A DNA stretch of 42,070 bases from Desulfosporosinus sp. FKB (GTDB lineage: Bacteria > Bacillota > Desulfitobacteriia > Desulfitobacteriales > Desulfitobacteriaceae), in contig NZ_NADJ01000006.1 in NCBI RefSeq assembly GCF_002196705.1, positions 1 to 42,070 of the forward strand. Reading direction: 5' to 3'. Under the pieces are notes generated by a model. It was not told the origin of the DNA, ran no database searches, and worked only from the letters and a program-made list of their open reading frames with translations. The position numbers were made by a program, and so were the translations under genes. Positions 1 to 7,634 of the stretch are shown here, one piece after another (within the stretch, counting starts at the first letter, position 1; each line of letters opens with the position of its first letter).

Positions 1-5
1 GAGAT

Positions 6-119
6 CTGGTGATCATGCCGGAGGGGTTCCACCCGTTCCCATATCGAACACGGAAGTTAAGACCTCCAGGGCCGAGAATACTTGGGGCATTGCCCCTGGG
101 AAAGTAGGTCATCGCCAGG
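6..119 (+). rRNA. rrf: 5S ribosomal RNA (normal copy)
   Basis: This is a full-length 5S rRNA. The 5' strand CTGGTGAT (6-13) pairs with ATCGCCAG (111-118) to close helix I, with one G-U pair. The conserved CCACCCGTTC, ATATCGAACACGGAAGTTAAG-type loop C/helix III block and the CTTGGGGC/GCCCCTGG helix IV-V block are uninterrupted. It sits at the very start of the window, so the 23S gene of the operon is presumably just upstream. It is the reference against which the two interrupted copies downstream can be judged. Confidence 0.95.
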
Positions 120-129
120 TAAAACAAGC

Positions 130-156
130 GATAGACTGCCATATTGGCAGTCTATC
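130..156 (+). terminator. Hairpin after the 5S gene, repeated at 514-540 and 898-924
   Basis: GATAGACTGCC and GGCAGTCTATC form an 11-bp perfect stem with an ATATT loop, followed by a weak T-rich stretch (TGTGTTTC). It follows each 5S or 5S-like segment at the same distance, so it is either the rrn terminator or a processing stem. The third copy (898-924) carries two changes, both of which leave G-U pairs, so the fold is kept. Confidence 0.6.
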
Positions 157-210
157 TGTGTTTCATGAAAGTAAAGGTTAAGTTAAAGTAAATATAATAA
201 GTGTTTAGGG

Positions 211-503
211 AAGAAGTCCGGGGCTCCACCCGTTCGGATCCACATTGCTGGAGAATGTGTCACAAGTCGCAATGTGGCGAAAAGCTCGTACTTCGCCATG
301 AAGTGATTCTCTGGGGTTGGTGGCTCGGCGAAACCCTCCACCGGAGGCTTTCGTGCTTTTCGTATATCGAACACGGAAGTTAAGGATCCACACTGCAGGA
401 GTCTGCGTATCGGGACGCAGTGTGGCGAAAGGCTCATCCGCCTTTCGTTCCAGGGCCAAGGATACTTGGGGCATTGCCCCTGGGAAAGTAGGTCATCGCC
501 AGG
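211..503 (+). pseudogene. 5S-like rRNA with two large inserts, copy 1
   Basis: The 5S blocks CCACCCGTTC (226-235), ATATCGAACACGG onward (364-384) and CCAGGGCC to the 3' end (450-503) occur in the right order. They are separated by an insert of about 128 nt in loop C (236-363) and one of about 65 nt at the loop B/helix II side (385-449). Both inserts begin GGATCCACA and contain a 9-bp stem (CCACATTGC/GCAATGTGG at 240-248/269-277; CCACACTGC/GCAGTGTGG at 388-396/417-425) followed by a CGAAA-type hairpin. The 5' strand of helix I is absent, which argues for a pseudogene. The 3' half is intact, and a CCGAG to CCAAG change keeps its helix paired. Expanded 5S rRNAs are known in some Clostridia, so an expressed RNA is possible. 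Confidence 0.6.
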
Positions 504-594
504 TAAAACAAGCGATAGACTGCCATATTGGCAGTCTATCTGTGTTTCATGAAAGTAAAGGTTAAGTTAAAGTAAATATAATAAGTGTTTAGGG

Positions 595-887
595 AAGAAG
601 TCCGGGGCTCCACCCGTTCGGATCCACATTGCTGGAGAATGTGTCACAAGTCGCAATGTGGCGAAAAGCTCGTACTTCGCCATGAAGTGATTCTCTGGGG
701 TTGGTGGCTCGGCGAAACCCTCCACCGGAGGCTTTCGTGCTTTTCGTATATCGAACACGGAAGTTAAGGATCCACACTGCAGGAGTCTGCGTATCGGGAC
801 GCAGTGTGGCGAAAGGCTCATCCGCCTTTCGTTCCAGGGCCAAGGATACTTGGGGCATTGCCCCTGGGAAAGTAGGTCATCGCCAGG
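595..887 (+). pseudogene. 5S-like rRNA with two large inserts, copy 2
   Basis: This repeats copy 1 exactly, 384 bp further on, with inserts at about 620-747 and 769-833. The insert positions correspond to the loop C tip and the helix II/loop B boundary of 5S rRNA, places where extra hairpins could be carried without touching helices IV and V. As in copy 1, no partner for the 3' helix I strand ATCGCCAG is found upstream. Confidence 0.6.
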
Positions 888-941
888 TAAAACAAGCGAT
901 AGACTGTCATATTGGCAGTCTGTCTGTGTTTCATGAAAGAT

Positions 942-1247
942 ATGATTCCCACGAAACGATTGGTTGCTCGTCTAGGTATTTCCGCCTATGACGTTAAAGC
1001 CCCTCTCAGTGAACAAGAGGTTTGGGCGAGTGAAGTAAAACTGTTTTTTTCACAACGCCTTGGAGCTCCTGCTCAAGCGGTTGTGAAAGCCGGAGATAAC
1101 GTCGTCAAAGGGGATCTTATTGCTGTAATTCCTGAAGGTGCAGGCCTGGGCGCTAATTTGCGCGCCAGTATTTTGGGACAGGTCAGCAGGGTTGATCAGC
1201 TTGTGCTGCCGACACCTCACAGTGCTTTACAAAAATCAATTTTATAG
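942..1247 (+). pseudogene. C-terminal fragment of an RnfC/PduS-type SLBB protein
   Basis: The translation from MIPTKRLVARLG onward, through YDVKAPL, RLGAPAQAVVKAGDNVVKGD and IPEGAGLGANLRASILGQV, reads as the barrel-sandwich-hybrid (RnfC_N-like) domain. In PduS-type electron-transfer proteins this domain lies at the C-terminus. The flavin/NADH-binding and 4Fe-4S portions that should precede it are missing. The homology starts within a few bases of the point where the third 5S repeat unit diverges (about 938), so the repeat array seems to have replaced the 5' part of the gene. ATGs at 933 and 942 remain open, so a stand-alone 100-residue domain protein cannot be excluded. Confidence 0.6.
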
Positions 1248-1346
1248 AAGATGAACTCTTCTGGGCAAATTCTGAATTCTTTGACAAGGAATTTAGAGAT
1301 TTGTGGCGAATTCTTAATTATTAAGGATCGTTGAGGAGTTTGATGG

Positions 1347-2525
1347 ATGAAAAAGAAGTTATTTTTATATAAGTCAGCAGTTGTAACAACAGTCGGTACC
1401 TTTCTACTCGTATCTTCAGTTATTCCAGCACAAGCAGATGATTTGCACCAACAGTTAATACAATCACAGCAGCAAGTTGAGTCATTAAATGGGACCTTGA
1501 GTGCACAAAAAGACAACGTTTCAAAAGCTTCGGCACAAGTCTTAGGCTTAAAACAATCTGTTCAAGTTTTAAATGACAGCATTGCTCAACAACAAAAATT
1601 ATTGAATCAGGAGCAAAGTCATCTTCAGGATTTAGAAAATCAACAAAAGAAACTTGAAGATCAACGTCAGGAACATGTAAAAGCTTTGGGGCAGTTCGTA
1701 AAAAGCAATTATGAAGATGGTGTAACGGCTTACATTTCTGTATTGCTTGATGCTACCAGTTTATCGGATTTCATAGATAGAGCGGAACAGGTTAAAATGA
1801 TCGTAGGAACATATGGTAAAATCCAAAATGAAATAGCCACTCTGAATAAGTCCTTAGATGGCCAAAAAGAATTAATAAATCAAAAGAAAATGTCTATTCA
1901 ATCGACAATCCAAGAAAAAGCACAGTCTCAACAGTCTGTTCAAGTGGCTTTAGCCAAGCAGCAGCAAATTCTTTCACAGTTAAGTTCTGAGGAAAAAGCA
2001 ACGCTCACCCAATCCGTAAATGCAAAGGCAAAAGTTAACAGAATTCAACAATTAATACAACAACAAGAGATAGAAGCTGCCAATGCTGCGAGAGACCCAG
2101 GGGCTATTGGACAGGGTGATACCGGTGGGGTATCTGGGACAGTCACAGTCTCCGGCGGCGCGAAGCAAATAATAAGCTATGCTTCTCAATTTATGGGTAT
2201 TCCTTATGTCTGGGGAGGGACATCTCCGTCTCCTGGATTCGATTGTTCGGGATATGTCCAATATGTATATCGCCATTTTGGCATTTCCTTAAGTCGAACT
2301 TCTGAAGGACAGTTTACAAATGGAGTAGCCGTTTCCAGATCAGATTTGCGACCAGGTGATTTAGTGTTTTTCCATACGTATGCCTCTGATGCATCACACG
2401 TTGGGATATATGTTGGAAATAATACAATGCTTAATTCTTCTAACGGCGGTGTTTCTTACGATGATATGACAAATTCATATTGGTCAGTGCGTTACTTAGG
2501 AGCTCGTCGTGTAATCGCTCAATAA
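1347..2525 (+). CDS. Secreted NlpC/P60 peptidoglycan endopeptidase with coiled-coil N-terminus
   Basis: Predicted to cut peptide stems of peptidoglycan outside the cell. A signal peptide (residues 1-30, ending PAQA) precedes a long Gln/Lys-rich coiled coil (about 31-240, PcsB-like), a Gly/Ser linker and an NlpC/P60 domain (about 275-392). The catalytic Cys300 lies in FDCSGYVQYVY and the His351 in DASHVGIYVG. GAGGAG at 1333-1338 supports the ATG at 1347. It is monocistronic and followed by two hairpin terminators. The architecture resembles cell-separation hydrolases, where the coiled coil restrains or recruits the enzyme; the exact substrate bond cannot be read from sequence. TTGACA at 1281-1286 is a possible -35 box but has no convincing -10 partner. 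Confidence 0.9.
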   Translation: MKKKLFLYKSAVVTTVGTFLLVSSVIPAQADDLHQQLIQSQQQVESLNGTLSAQKDNVSKASAQVLGLKQSVQVLNDSIAQQQKLLNQEQSHLQDLENQQKKLEDQRQEHVKALGQFVKSNYEDGVTAYISVLLDATSLSDFIDRAEQVKMIVGTYGKIQNEIATLNKSLDGQKELINQKKMSIQSTIQEKAQSQQSVQVALAKQQQILSQLSSEEKATLTQSVNAKAKVNRIQQLIQQQEIEAANAARDPGAIGQGDTGGVSGTVTVSGGAKQIISYASQFMGIPYVWGGTSPSPGFDCSGYVQYVYRHFGISLSRTSEGQFTNGVAVSRSDLRPGDLVFFHTYASDASHVGIYVGNNTMLNSSNGGVSYDDMTNSYWSVRYLGARRVIAQ

Positions 2526-2531
2526 AATTTG

Positions 2532-2596
2532 AACACGCCTTAAAATTCCATGAGATTGTAATTTGCTCATTGAATTTAAATGGCGTGTTATTTTTT
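2532..2596 (+). terminator. Terminator after the NlpC/P60 gene
   Basis: AACACGCC (2532-2539) pairs with GGCGTGTT (2582-2589), followed by ATTTTTT. The 42-nt interior can fold further through TTAAAATT/AATTTAAA-type pairing. Confidence 0.7.
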
Positions 2597-2598
2597 CA

Positions 2599-2625
2599 GG
2601 CACTCTGAAATCAAGAGTGCCTTTC
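2599..2625 (+). terminator. Second hairpin terminator after the NlpC/P60 gene
   Basis: GGCACTCT (2599-2606) and AGAGTGCC (2614-2621) form an 8-bp stem with a 7-nt loop, followed by TTTCTT. It directly follows the first terminator. Confidence 0.7.
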
Positions 2626-2797
2626 TTAGATACCATATCTCGCATGACGGGAACCACTGACAACAATAGGAAGCATGTCTTTTCAGCGATTTATGTTATA
2701 ATTAAACGTATACTTAATATTTAGTCAATAATTTATTCGATCATTTTAAGTTGTCAATTGATAGGCTGGTAGGATTAATTATCGAAGGAGGATACGT

Positions 2798-3862
2798 TTG
2801 AGAGTACTCGTTATAAATCCAGGGTCGACATCGACAAAAATTGCGGCCTTTGAAAACGAAACATGTCTCTGGAAAACGGGAATTGATCATCCGTCCCAAG
2901 AAATTGAAGCTTTTGCCCGGGTTGGAGACCAATATGAATATCGGATTACAGCTGTTCTGAAAACCCTTGCCTTAAAAGGTGATGTCCTGGAATCTTTTAA
3001 CGCTATAGCGGGACGAGGCGGCTTGCTTGCTCCCCTGATCGGCGGCACATATTTTGTAGATGATAACCTTGTCCGTGTCTTACAGGATGCACCAGTCGGA
3101 GAACACGCATCGAATCTAGGGGGAATTATTGCCTACCATCTTGGTCGACGGATTAATGTACCCGCTTTTATTGTTGATCCCGTTGCTGTTGATGAAATGG
3201 AGCCTCTGGCCCGTCTTTCCGGGATGCCTGAATTACCTCGAATAAGTCTGTCACATGCTTTGAATATGAAGGCTGTTGCCCGCAAGGTTGCTCGTCAGCT
3301 GGGAAAAACATATCAAGAAGTCAATTATATTGTCGTTCATTTAGGTGGGGGGATTTCCGTAGCTGCTCATTTTAAAGGCAGGATGATTGATGTCAACAAT
3401 GCCAATAATGAAGGCCCCTTTTCTGTGGAAAGATGCGGTACTTTACCTGCTTATCAACTTGTAAAACTCTGTTATTCAGGTAACTATAGTGAACAGGAAA
3501 TGCTGAACAAAATTACCAAAGAAGGCGGCATGTTTGCGTATCTTAAGACGAAAGATGCCCGTTTGGCGGAAAAGCGGATGAGCGAAGGTGACTCTCAGGC
3601 AAAATTGGTATTAGAAGCACTCTGTTATCAAGTTTCTAAGGAAATCGGAGCTATGGCCGCCGTTATGGCCGGCAACGTGGATCGAATCGTATTGACCGGC
3701 GGACTTGCTCATTCACAATTCATCATTGAAGAAATCAGTCGACGAATAGCTTTTATTGCCAAGGTAGAAGTGGTTCCTGGCGAAGAGGAAATGGAAGCCC
3801 TGGCTTTAGGGGCTTTAAGAGTTTTAAGAGGTGAAGAACAGGCGCTGGTTTATCAGGCATAA
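2798..3862 (+). CDS. buk: Butyrate kinase family (acyl phosphate to acid plus ATP)
   Basis: It should catalyse acyl phosphate + ADP to acid + ATP in the cytoplasm. The 354 residues match the family length. The N-terminus VLVINPGSTSTKIA is the acetokinase/ASKHA phosphate-binding motif, and VHLGGGISVAAH and VLTGGLAHS are the further glycine-rich nucleotide loops. Translation starts at a TTG, 6 nt after GAAGGAGG. It is the first gene of an operon that continues with ptb and a 2-oxoacid:ferredoxin oxidoreductase, so the acyl groups probably come from oxidised (branched-chain) 2-oxoacids rather than only from butyrate fermentation. A TATAAT box at 2697-2702 lies 95 nt upstream but its -35 box is poor. 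Confidence 0.93.
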   Translation: MRVLVINPGSTSTKIAAFENETCLWKTGIDHPSQEIEAFARVGDQYEYRITAVLKTLALKGDVLESFNAIAGRGGLLAPLIGGTYFVDDNLVRVLQDAPVGEHASNLGGIIAYHLGRRINVPAFIVDPVAVDEMEPLARLSGMPELPRISLSHALNMKAVARKVARQLGKTYQEVNYIVVHLGGGISVAAHFKGRMIDVNNANNEGPFSVERCGTLPAYQLVKLCYSGNYSEQEMLNKITKEGGMFAYLKTKDARLAEKRMSEGDSQAKLVLEALCYQVSKEIGAMAAVMAGNVDRIVLTGGLAHSQFIIEEISRRIAFIAKVEVVPGEEEMEALALGALRVLRGEEQALVYQA

Positions 3863-3905
3863 ATCTATGGCGTGAAACCTTTGGACTGAAAATGGAGTGA
3901 TAACA

Positions 3906-4823
3906 TTGCGGTATTCCGGGTTTGAGTCCCTGCTTGAAAAAGCGAAAAGTATGGGGCGGACAAAAGTTGCAGTTGCCGCCGCCGCTGATAAAGAAGTTTT
4001 AGAAGCAATTAAGCTTGCCGAAATAGAAGGCCTTATTTCTCCTCTTCTGATCGGGGATACAGAAGTCATTAAACAATATGCCGCAGAAATAGAATTCAGG
4101 TTAGACCAGACAGAGCTAATCCATGAACCAAATCCTATTGATGCGGCCCATAAAGCGGTAGATGCTGTCATTGACGGACAAGCTAGTTTTTTAATGAAAG
4201 GCTTAATTAATAGTTCTGATTTTCTTCGGGCGGTTTTAAGACCGGAAAGGGGGCTAAGAACAGGCCGTCTGCTCAGTCATATGGCTGCCTTTCAAATACC
4301 GGGTTATACCCGCTTGCTTTTTGTAACGGATGGCGGAATGAATATTGCTCCGGACTTAAAACAAAAGATAGAAATTTTAGAAAATAGCCTATTGTATTTA
4401 GAAGGAATTGGAATGGAATTGGTAAAAGTTATTGTTTTAACTGCCAATGAAGTTGTAAATCCTAAAATGCCGGCAACCGTTGATGCTAAGGCATTAGAAG
4501 AAATGAACCTAAACGGAGAGTTTTCCAATGCTGTGGTGGAAGGTCCTCTTGCCCTTGATGGTGCAGTCAGCGCAGTTGCTTTAAAGCATAAAGGAATTTC
4601 CAGTAGGATTAATGGAAATGTTGACTTGTTTTTAGTACCTTCGATTGAAGTTGGAAATGTCTTGGGGAAGTCTCTGGTCTATTTCGCAGGCGCAACGATG
4701 GCCGGAATTATCCTGGGTGCACAAGTTCCCATAGTTTTAACGTCACGAAATGATACTCCAAGAAGTAAACTAATGGCCTTAACGATGGCTGCCTTAAGTC
4801 AAAAAGGACAGAGGTTGCCCTGA
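3906..4823 (+). CDS. ptb: Phosphate butyryltransferase (phosphate acyltransferase)
   Basis: It transfers the acyl group of acyl-CoA to phosphate, making the substrate for the kinase encoded just upstream. The protein is about 305 residues, the usual length. AAAADKEVLEAIKLAE, SFLMKGLINSSDFLRAVL, VTDGGMNIAPDLKQK and FAGATMAGIILGAQVPIVLTSR match the PTA/PTB family. The start is probably the TTG at 3906, 8 nt after GGAG (3894-3897). The longer GTG start at 3897 would overlap that Shine-Dalgarno. The gap to buk is only 43 nt. The order buk-ptb is the reverse of the classical Clostridium acetobutylicum ptb-buk order. Confidence 0.92.
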   Translation: MRYSGFESLLEKAKSMGRTKVAVAAAADKEVLEAIKLAEIEGLISPLLIGDTEVIKQYAAEIEFRLDQTELIHEPNPIDAAHKAVDAVIDGQASFLMKGLINSSDFLRAVLRPERGLRTGRLLSHMAAFQIPGYTRLLFVTDGGMNIAPDLKQKIEILENSLLYLEGIGMELVKVIVLTANEVVNPKMPATVDAKALEEMNLNGEFSNAVVEGPLALDGAVSAVALKHKGISSRINGNVDLFLVPSIEVGNVLGKSLVYFAGATMAGIILGAQVPIVLTSRNDTPRSKLMALTMAALSQKGQRLP

Positions 4824-4863
4824 CTAAGATCAGTCAACTAACTTTAACTGGGAGGGTAAGTGT

Positions 4864-5565
4864 ACGTCAGAAATAAATCTACTTGATCGCAGAATTGTAG
4901 TTTTAATGGGAGGATATGGTGCCGGCAAAACCCAGCTGGCCATAAATTTAGCGTCCCAATGGGCGAAAAAGAATCAACGAGCAGCTTTAGTAGATCTTGA
5001 TTTGATTAATCCTTATTTTCGTTCGCGGGAAGCTGCAATTCCTTTGGAAAACGTTGGGGTTGAAGTGATCCGTCCACAAGGTGATTTAGCTTTGGCTGAA
5101 AATCCCTCTCTAACTCCCCAAATAGAAGGCGCCTTAAGAGATACGAACAAGCGAGTTCTCCTTGATGTTGGTGGGAATGAAACCGGCGCAACAGTAGTTG
5201 GAAGATATCATACCTTTCTGGAGAGAGAGGATGTCGCTGTTCTTCAGGTACTAAACGTGTTTCGTCCCTTTAGCAGTACTCTGGAGGAAATTGAAAACTT
5301 GAGGCGCGACATGGAACTTAAATCGCACTTGAAGGTTCAAGGGTGGATCAATAATTCAAACCTGCAAGAGTGGACGACAGTAGAAGATTGGCGTAAATCT
5401 GAAGAACTTTTGCATGAACTAGAGGCTCAAACTAAGATACCAAAGGTTGCTTGCGGGATGAATCCGCAATGGGCTGAGAAAGTGGGTCTTCCTTGGGAAT
5501 CTGATTGGATTCCCGTTCAGCGGTTCTTAAATCTTGGCTGGAAAACTCCAGGGAAACGTTCATAA
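4864..5565 (+). CDS. P-loop ATPase of the 2-oxoacid oxidoreductase operon
   Basis: A ParA/MinD-like or CobQ-type P-loop protein of unknown function. GGYGAGKTQ is the Walker A motif and LVDLDLINPYFRSRE resembles the switch region of SIMIBI ATPases. The first in-frame ATG (4906) falls inside the first beta strand (RIVVLMGGYGAGKT), so the true start must lie upstream. No ATG, GTG or TTG exists in frame back to the stop at 4825. An ACG at 4864 sits 8 nt after GGGAGG (4850-4855) and would give a normal N-terminus (Met-SEINLLDRRIVVL). It lies between ptb and the ferredoxin gene, so a role in assembling or regulating the iron-sulfur oxidoreductase is an inference from context only. Confidence 0.75.
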   Translation, partial: TSEINLLDRRIVVLMGGYGAGKTQLAINLASQWAKKNQRAALVDLDLINPYFRSREAAIPLENVGVEVIRPQGDLALAENPSLTPQIEGALRDTNKRVLLDVGGNETGATVVGRYHTFLEREDVAVLQVLNVFRPFSSTLEEIENLRRDMELKSHLKVQGWINNSNLQEWTTVEDWRKSEELLHELEAQTKIPKVACGMNPQWAEKVGLPWESDWIPVQRFLNLGWKTPGKRS

Positions 5566-5588
5566 ACCGAGTAAAGGAGGAGAGTTTG

Positions 5589-5810
5589 ATGAAGAATGTT
5601 GTTAAAATTAACGTGGAACGCTGCAAGAGTTGTGGCCTCTGTGTCCATACTTGTCCTAAGAAAATCTTAAAGATCGGTGACAAGCCAAACAGTAAGGGCT
5701 TTTATGCCGTAGAAATGACCGATCAAAGCTTATGTATAGGTTGTGCTTTTTGTGGTTTAATCTGTCCTGACCTGGCTTTAGAAATTTATCGTGAGGAGAA
5801 AGGAGAGTGA
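5589..5810 (+). CDS. 2[4Fe-4S] ferredoxin-like delta subunit of 2-oxoacid:ferredoxin oxidoreductase
   Basis: A 73-residue bacterial-type ferredoxin with two complete motifs, CKSCGLCVHTCPK and CIGCAFCGLICPD. It probably serves as the electron-transferring delta subunit of the oxidoreductase encoded next. The ATG at 5589 follows AAAGGAGGAGAG by a normal distance. The gene starts 23 nt after the P-loop ATPase and ends 7 nt before the alpha subunit, as expected for a co-translated complex. Confidence 0.92.
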   Translation: MKNVVKINVERCKSCGLCVHTCPKKILKIGDKPNSKGFYAVEMTDQSLCIGCAFCGLICPDLALEIYREEKGE

Positions 5811-5817
5811 GTCTGGT

Positions 5818-6879
5818 ATGGCAATGTTAATGAAGGGAAATGAAGCAATCGCCGAAGCTGCGATTCAAGCGGGCTGCCGTTTGTTTTATGGGTACCCGAT
5901 CACTCCTTCAACAGAAATTCCGGAATACATGTCCAAAAAAATGAAAAGTTCAGGAGGAACCTATTTACAAGCTGAGAGTGAAGTGGCAGCCATTAATATG
6001 GTCTATGGTGCTGGAGCGGTCGGCGAACGAGTCATGACAGGAACCTCAAGTCCTGGCTTCAGTTTAATGCAAGAAGGACTTTCCTATCTGTTTGCTGCAG
6101 AAATTCCCTGTGTCATTGTAGATGTTATGAGAAGTGGGCCGGGCTTGGGTGGTTTAGGTCCCACACAAGCAGACTATTTTCAACTAACAAAAGGCGGAGG
6201 TCATGGAGATTACCACGGCATCGTTTTAGCCCCCGCATCAGTTCAGGAAATGGTGGATTTGACGAAAGAAGCCTTTGATATCGCAGACTATTATCGGAAT
6301 TTAGTGATTGTCGCTGTCGATGGGATTTTGGGACAAATGATGGAACCAGTGGAGTTTCCTCCTTATCAAGGCAGAAAGCTAAGTCCGAAAACCTGGGCTG
6401 CCAGCGGAGCTGAAGGACGGCCTAAAAATAATGTAATCAGTTATTATCTTACTCCGGATCTGGGCGAATCGGAAAACCTTCGCTGGGGCCAAAAAATATC
6501 CCTAATGAAAGAATCTGAACAACGTTTTTCCGAGTATCTCATGGATGATGCCGAATTTGCATTTGTGGCCTTTGGGACAAGTGCCCGCATCACTGAAACA
6601 GCTGTGGACATGTTGCGTGAAGAAGGCATAAAAGTTGGTCTTTTCCGGCCTGTTACGTTATGGCCTTTCCCGGAAAAAGGTCTTTCAGCTCGATTACCTC
6701 AGATTAAAGGCTTGATGAGTGTGGAACTCAGTTCTGGTCAAATGGTGGAAGACGTAAAGCTGATCGTAAACGGTCAAGCTCCAGTTGGCTTATGCAAACG
6801 TCAAGGCGGTATGACTCCCGAGCCGGAAGAGGTTGTTGATGCCTTTAAGAAACAATTATTGGGGAGGGGACAGGGATGA
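5818..6879 (+). CDS. 2-oxoacid:ferredoxin oxidoreductase, alpha subunit (VorB/KorA type)
   Basis: It carries the pyrimidine-binding and transketolase C-terminal domains of the thiamine-diphosphate enzyme that oxidatively decarboxylates 2-oxoacids to acyl-CoA and reduces ferredoxin. GYPITPSTEIPEYM (from residue 26), AESEVAAINMVYGAGAVGERVMTGTSSPG and MRSGPGLGGLGPTQADYFQ are family hallmarks. The start at 5818 (MAMLMKGNEA) is preferred over the upstream GTG at 5791, because it follows AAGGAGAG and gives the family length (353). It overlaps the beta gene by 4 nt. With buk and ptb next door, 2-oxoisovalerate and related branched-chain acids are the likeliest substrates; 2-oxoglutarate is the alternative. 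Confidence 0.92.
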   Translation: MAMLMKGNEAIAEAAIQAGCRLFYGYPITPSTEIPEYMSKKMKSSGGTYLQAESEVAAINMVYGAGAVGERVMTGTSSPGFSLMQEGLSYLFAAEIPCVIVDVMRSGPGLGGLGPTQADYFQLTKGGGHGDYHGIVLAPASVQEMVDLTKEAFDIADYYRNLVIVAVDGILGQMMEPVEFPPYQGRKLSPKTWAASGAEGRPKNNVISYYLTPDLGESENLRWGQKISLMKESEQRFSEYLMDDAEFAFVAFGTSARITETAVDMLREEGIKVGLFRPVTLWPFPEKGLSARLPQIKGLMSVELSSGQMVEDVKLIVNGQAPVGLCKRQGGMTPEPEEVVDAFKKQLLGRGQG

Positions 6880-7634
6880 AAACAATTTTTACTAAGACAT
6901 CAGGTCTAACCGAACGACCTTTTCATTATTGTCCAGGATGTACCCATGGGATTATTCATCGCCTGATTGGTGAATTGTTAGAAGAAATGAATCTAATTGA
7001 AAAGGCGATAGGCGTAGCTCCTGTGGGATGTGCCGGTTTTTGTGAAAACTACTTTTCTTGTGATATGATCGGTGCCGCACATGGACGTGCAGTTGCCGTA
7101 GCGACAGGAGCCAAAAGAGCCCGTCCGGATCGTTTTGTCTTTACCTATCAGGGAGACGGTGACGGTGCCTCCATTGGACTTGCTGAAACGGTATCTGCAG
7201 CAGCCCGCGGCGAAAAGATAAGTTCCATTTTTGTCAATAATGCCATCTATGGAATGACAGGAGGGCAAATGGCCCCAACCTCTCTCGTAGGACAAAGAAC
7301 ATCGACCTCTCCGTATGGTCGAGATGCAGTAACGATGGGTTTCCCTTTAGATCTCCCTAAGATTTTGACCCAAGTGGAAGGGGCAGTTTACGTAGCTTCA
7401 GTATCTGTTGAAAGTCCTCAAGCCATTAAAGAAACCAAAAAAGCTCTGAGAAAAGCCTTTCAAATTCAGTTGGATGGTTTGGGTTACTCTTTCGTCAGTA
7501 TACTTTCCACCTGTCCGACGAACTGGGGTGTTGATCCGGTTGAAGCATTGGATTGGTTGACGACAAAAATGAAACCCTATTTTGCCTTGGGTGAGCTGAA
7601 AACTCCGGCTCTGGAAGGAGGGAGCAATTCATGA
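6876..7634 (+). CDS. 2-oxoacid:ferredoxin oxidoreductase, beta subunit (TPP-binding)
   Basis: It binds thiamine diphosphate and Mg. The Cys motif FHYCPGCTHGIIHR near the N-terminus, the TPP motif GDGDGASIGLAE, and the NNAIYGMTGGQMAPTSLVGQ segment match the VorA/KorB/PorB beta family. The 252-residue length fits the short beta subunits of VOR/KOR enzymes. The start ATG overlaps the alpha stop codon (ATGA), which implies translational coupling, and its stop overlaps the gamma start in the same way. Confidence 0.92.
   Translation: MKTIFTKTSGLTERPFHYCPGCTHGIIHRLIGELLEEMNLIEKAIGVAPVGCAGFCENYFSCDMIGAAHGRAVAVATGAKRARPDRFVFTYQGDGDGASIGLAETVSAAARGEKISSIFVNNAIYGMTGGQMAPTSLVGQRTSTSPYGRDAVTMGFPLDLPKILTQVEGAVYVASVSVESPQAIKETKKALRKAFQIQLDGLGYSFVSILSTCPTNWGVDPVEALDWLTTKMKPYFALGELKTPALEGGSNS

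Larger units (their letters stand above)
121..888 (+). repeat. Two identical 384-bp tandem units containing interrupted 5S sequence
   Basis: The stretch 121-504 is repeated at 505-888, apparently without a difference. A third copy begins at 889 but diverges after about 938, where the RnfC-like fragment starts. Each unit holds the post-5S hairpin, an AT-rich spacer with a TATAAT-like box (193-198 and 577-582), and a 5S-like sequence broken by two inserts. Identity this high implies a recent duplication or ongoing homogenisation. Open reading frames inside the unit are unlike proteins and are repeated only because the DNA is. Confidence 0.9.

Noticed and set aside
183-858. Repeated open reading frames (60-96 codons) on both strands inside the 384-bp units
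   Set aside because: They overlie 5S-derived and hairpin sequence, repeat only because the DNA does, and do not read like proteins.
121-888. CRISPR-like array
   Set aside because: Two long adjacent identical units with no short repeats and no unique spacers; the content is 5S-derived.
1217-1516. Minus-strand 99-codon ORF across the NlpC/P60 promoter region
   Set aside because: It overlaps the signal-peptide region of a well-supported gene on the other strand and has no ribosome site or homology that I recognise.
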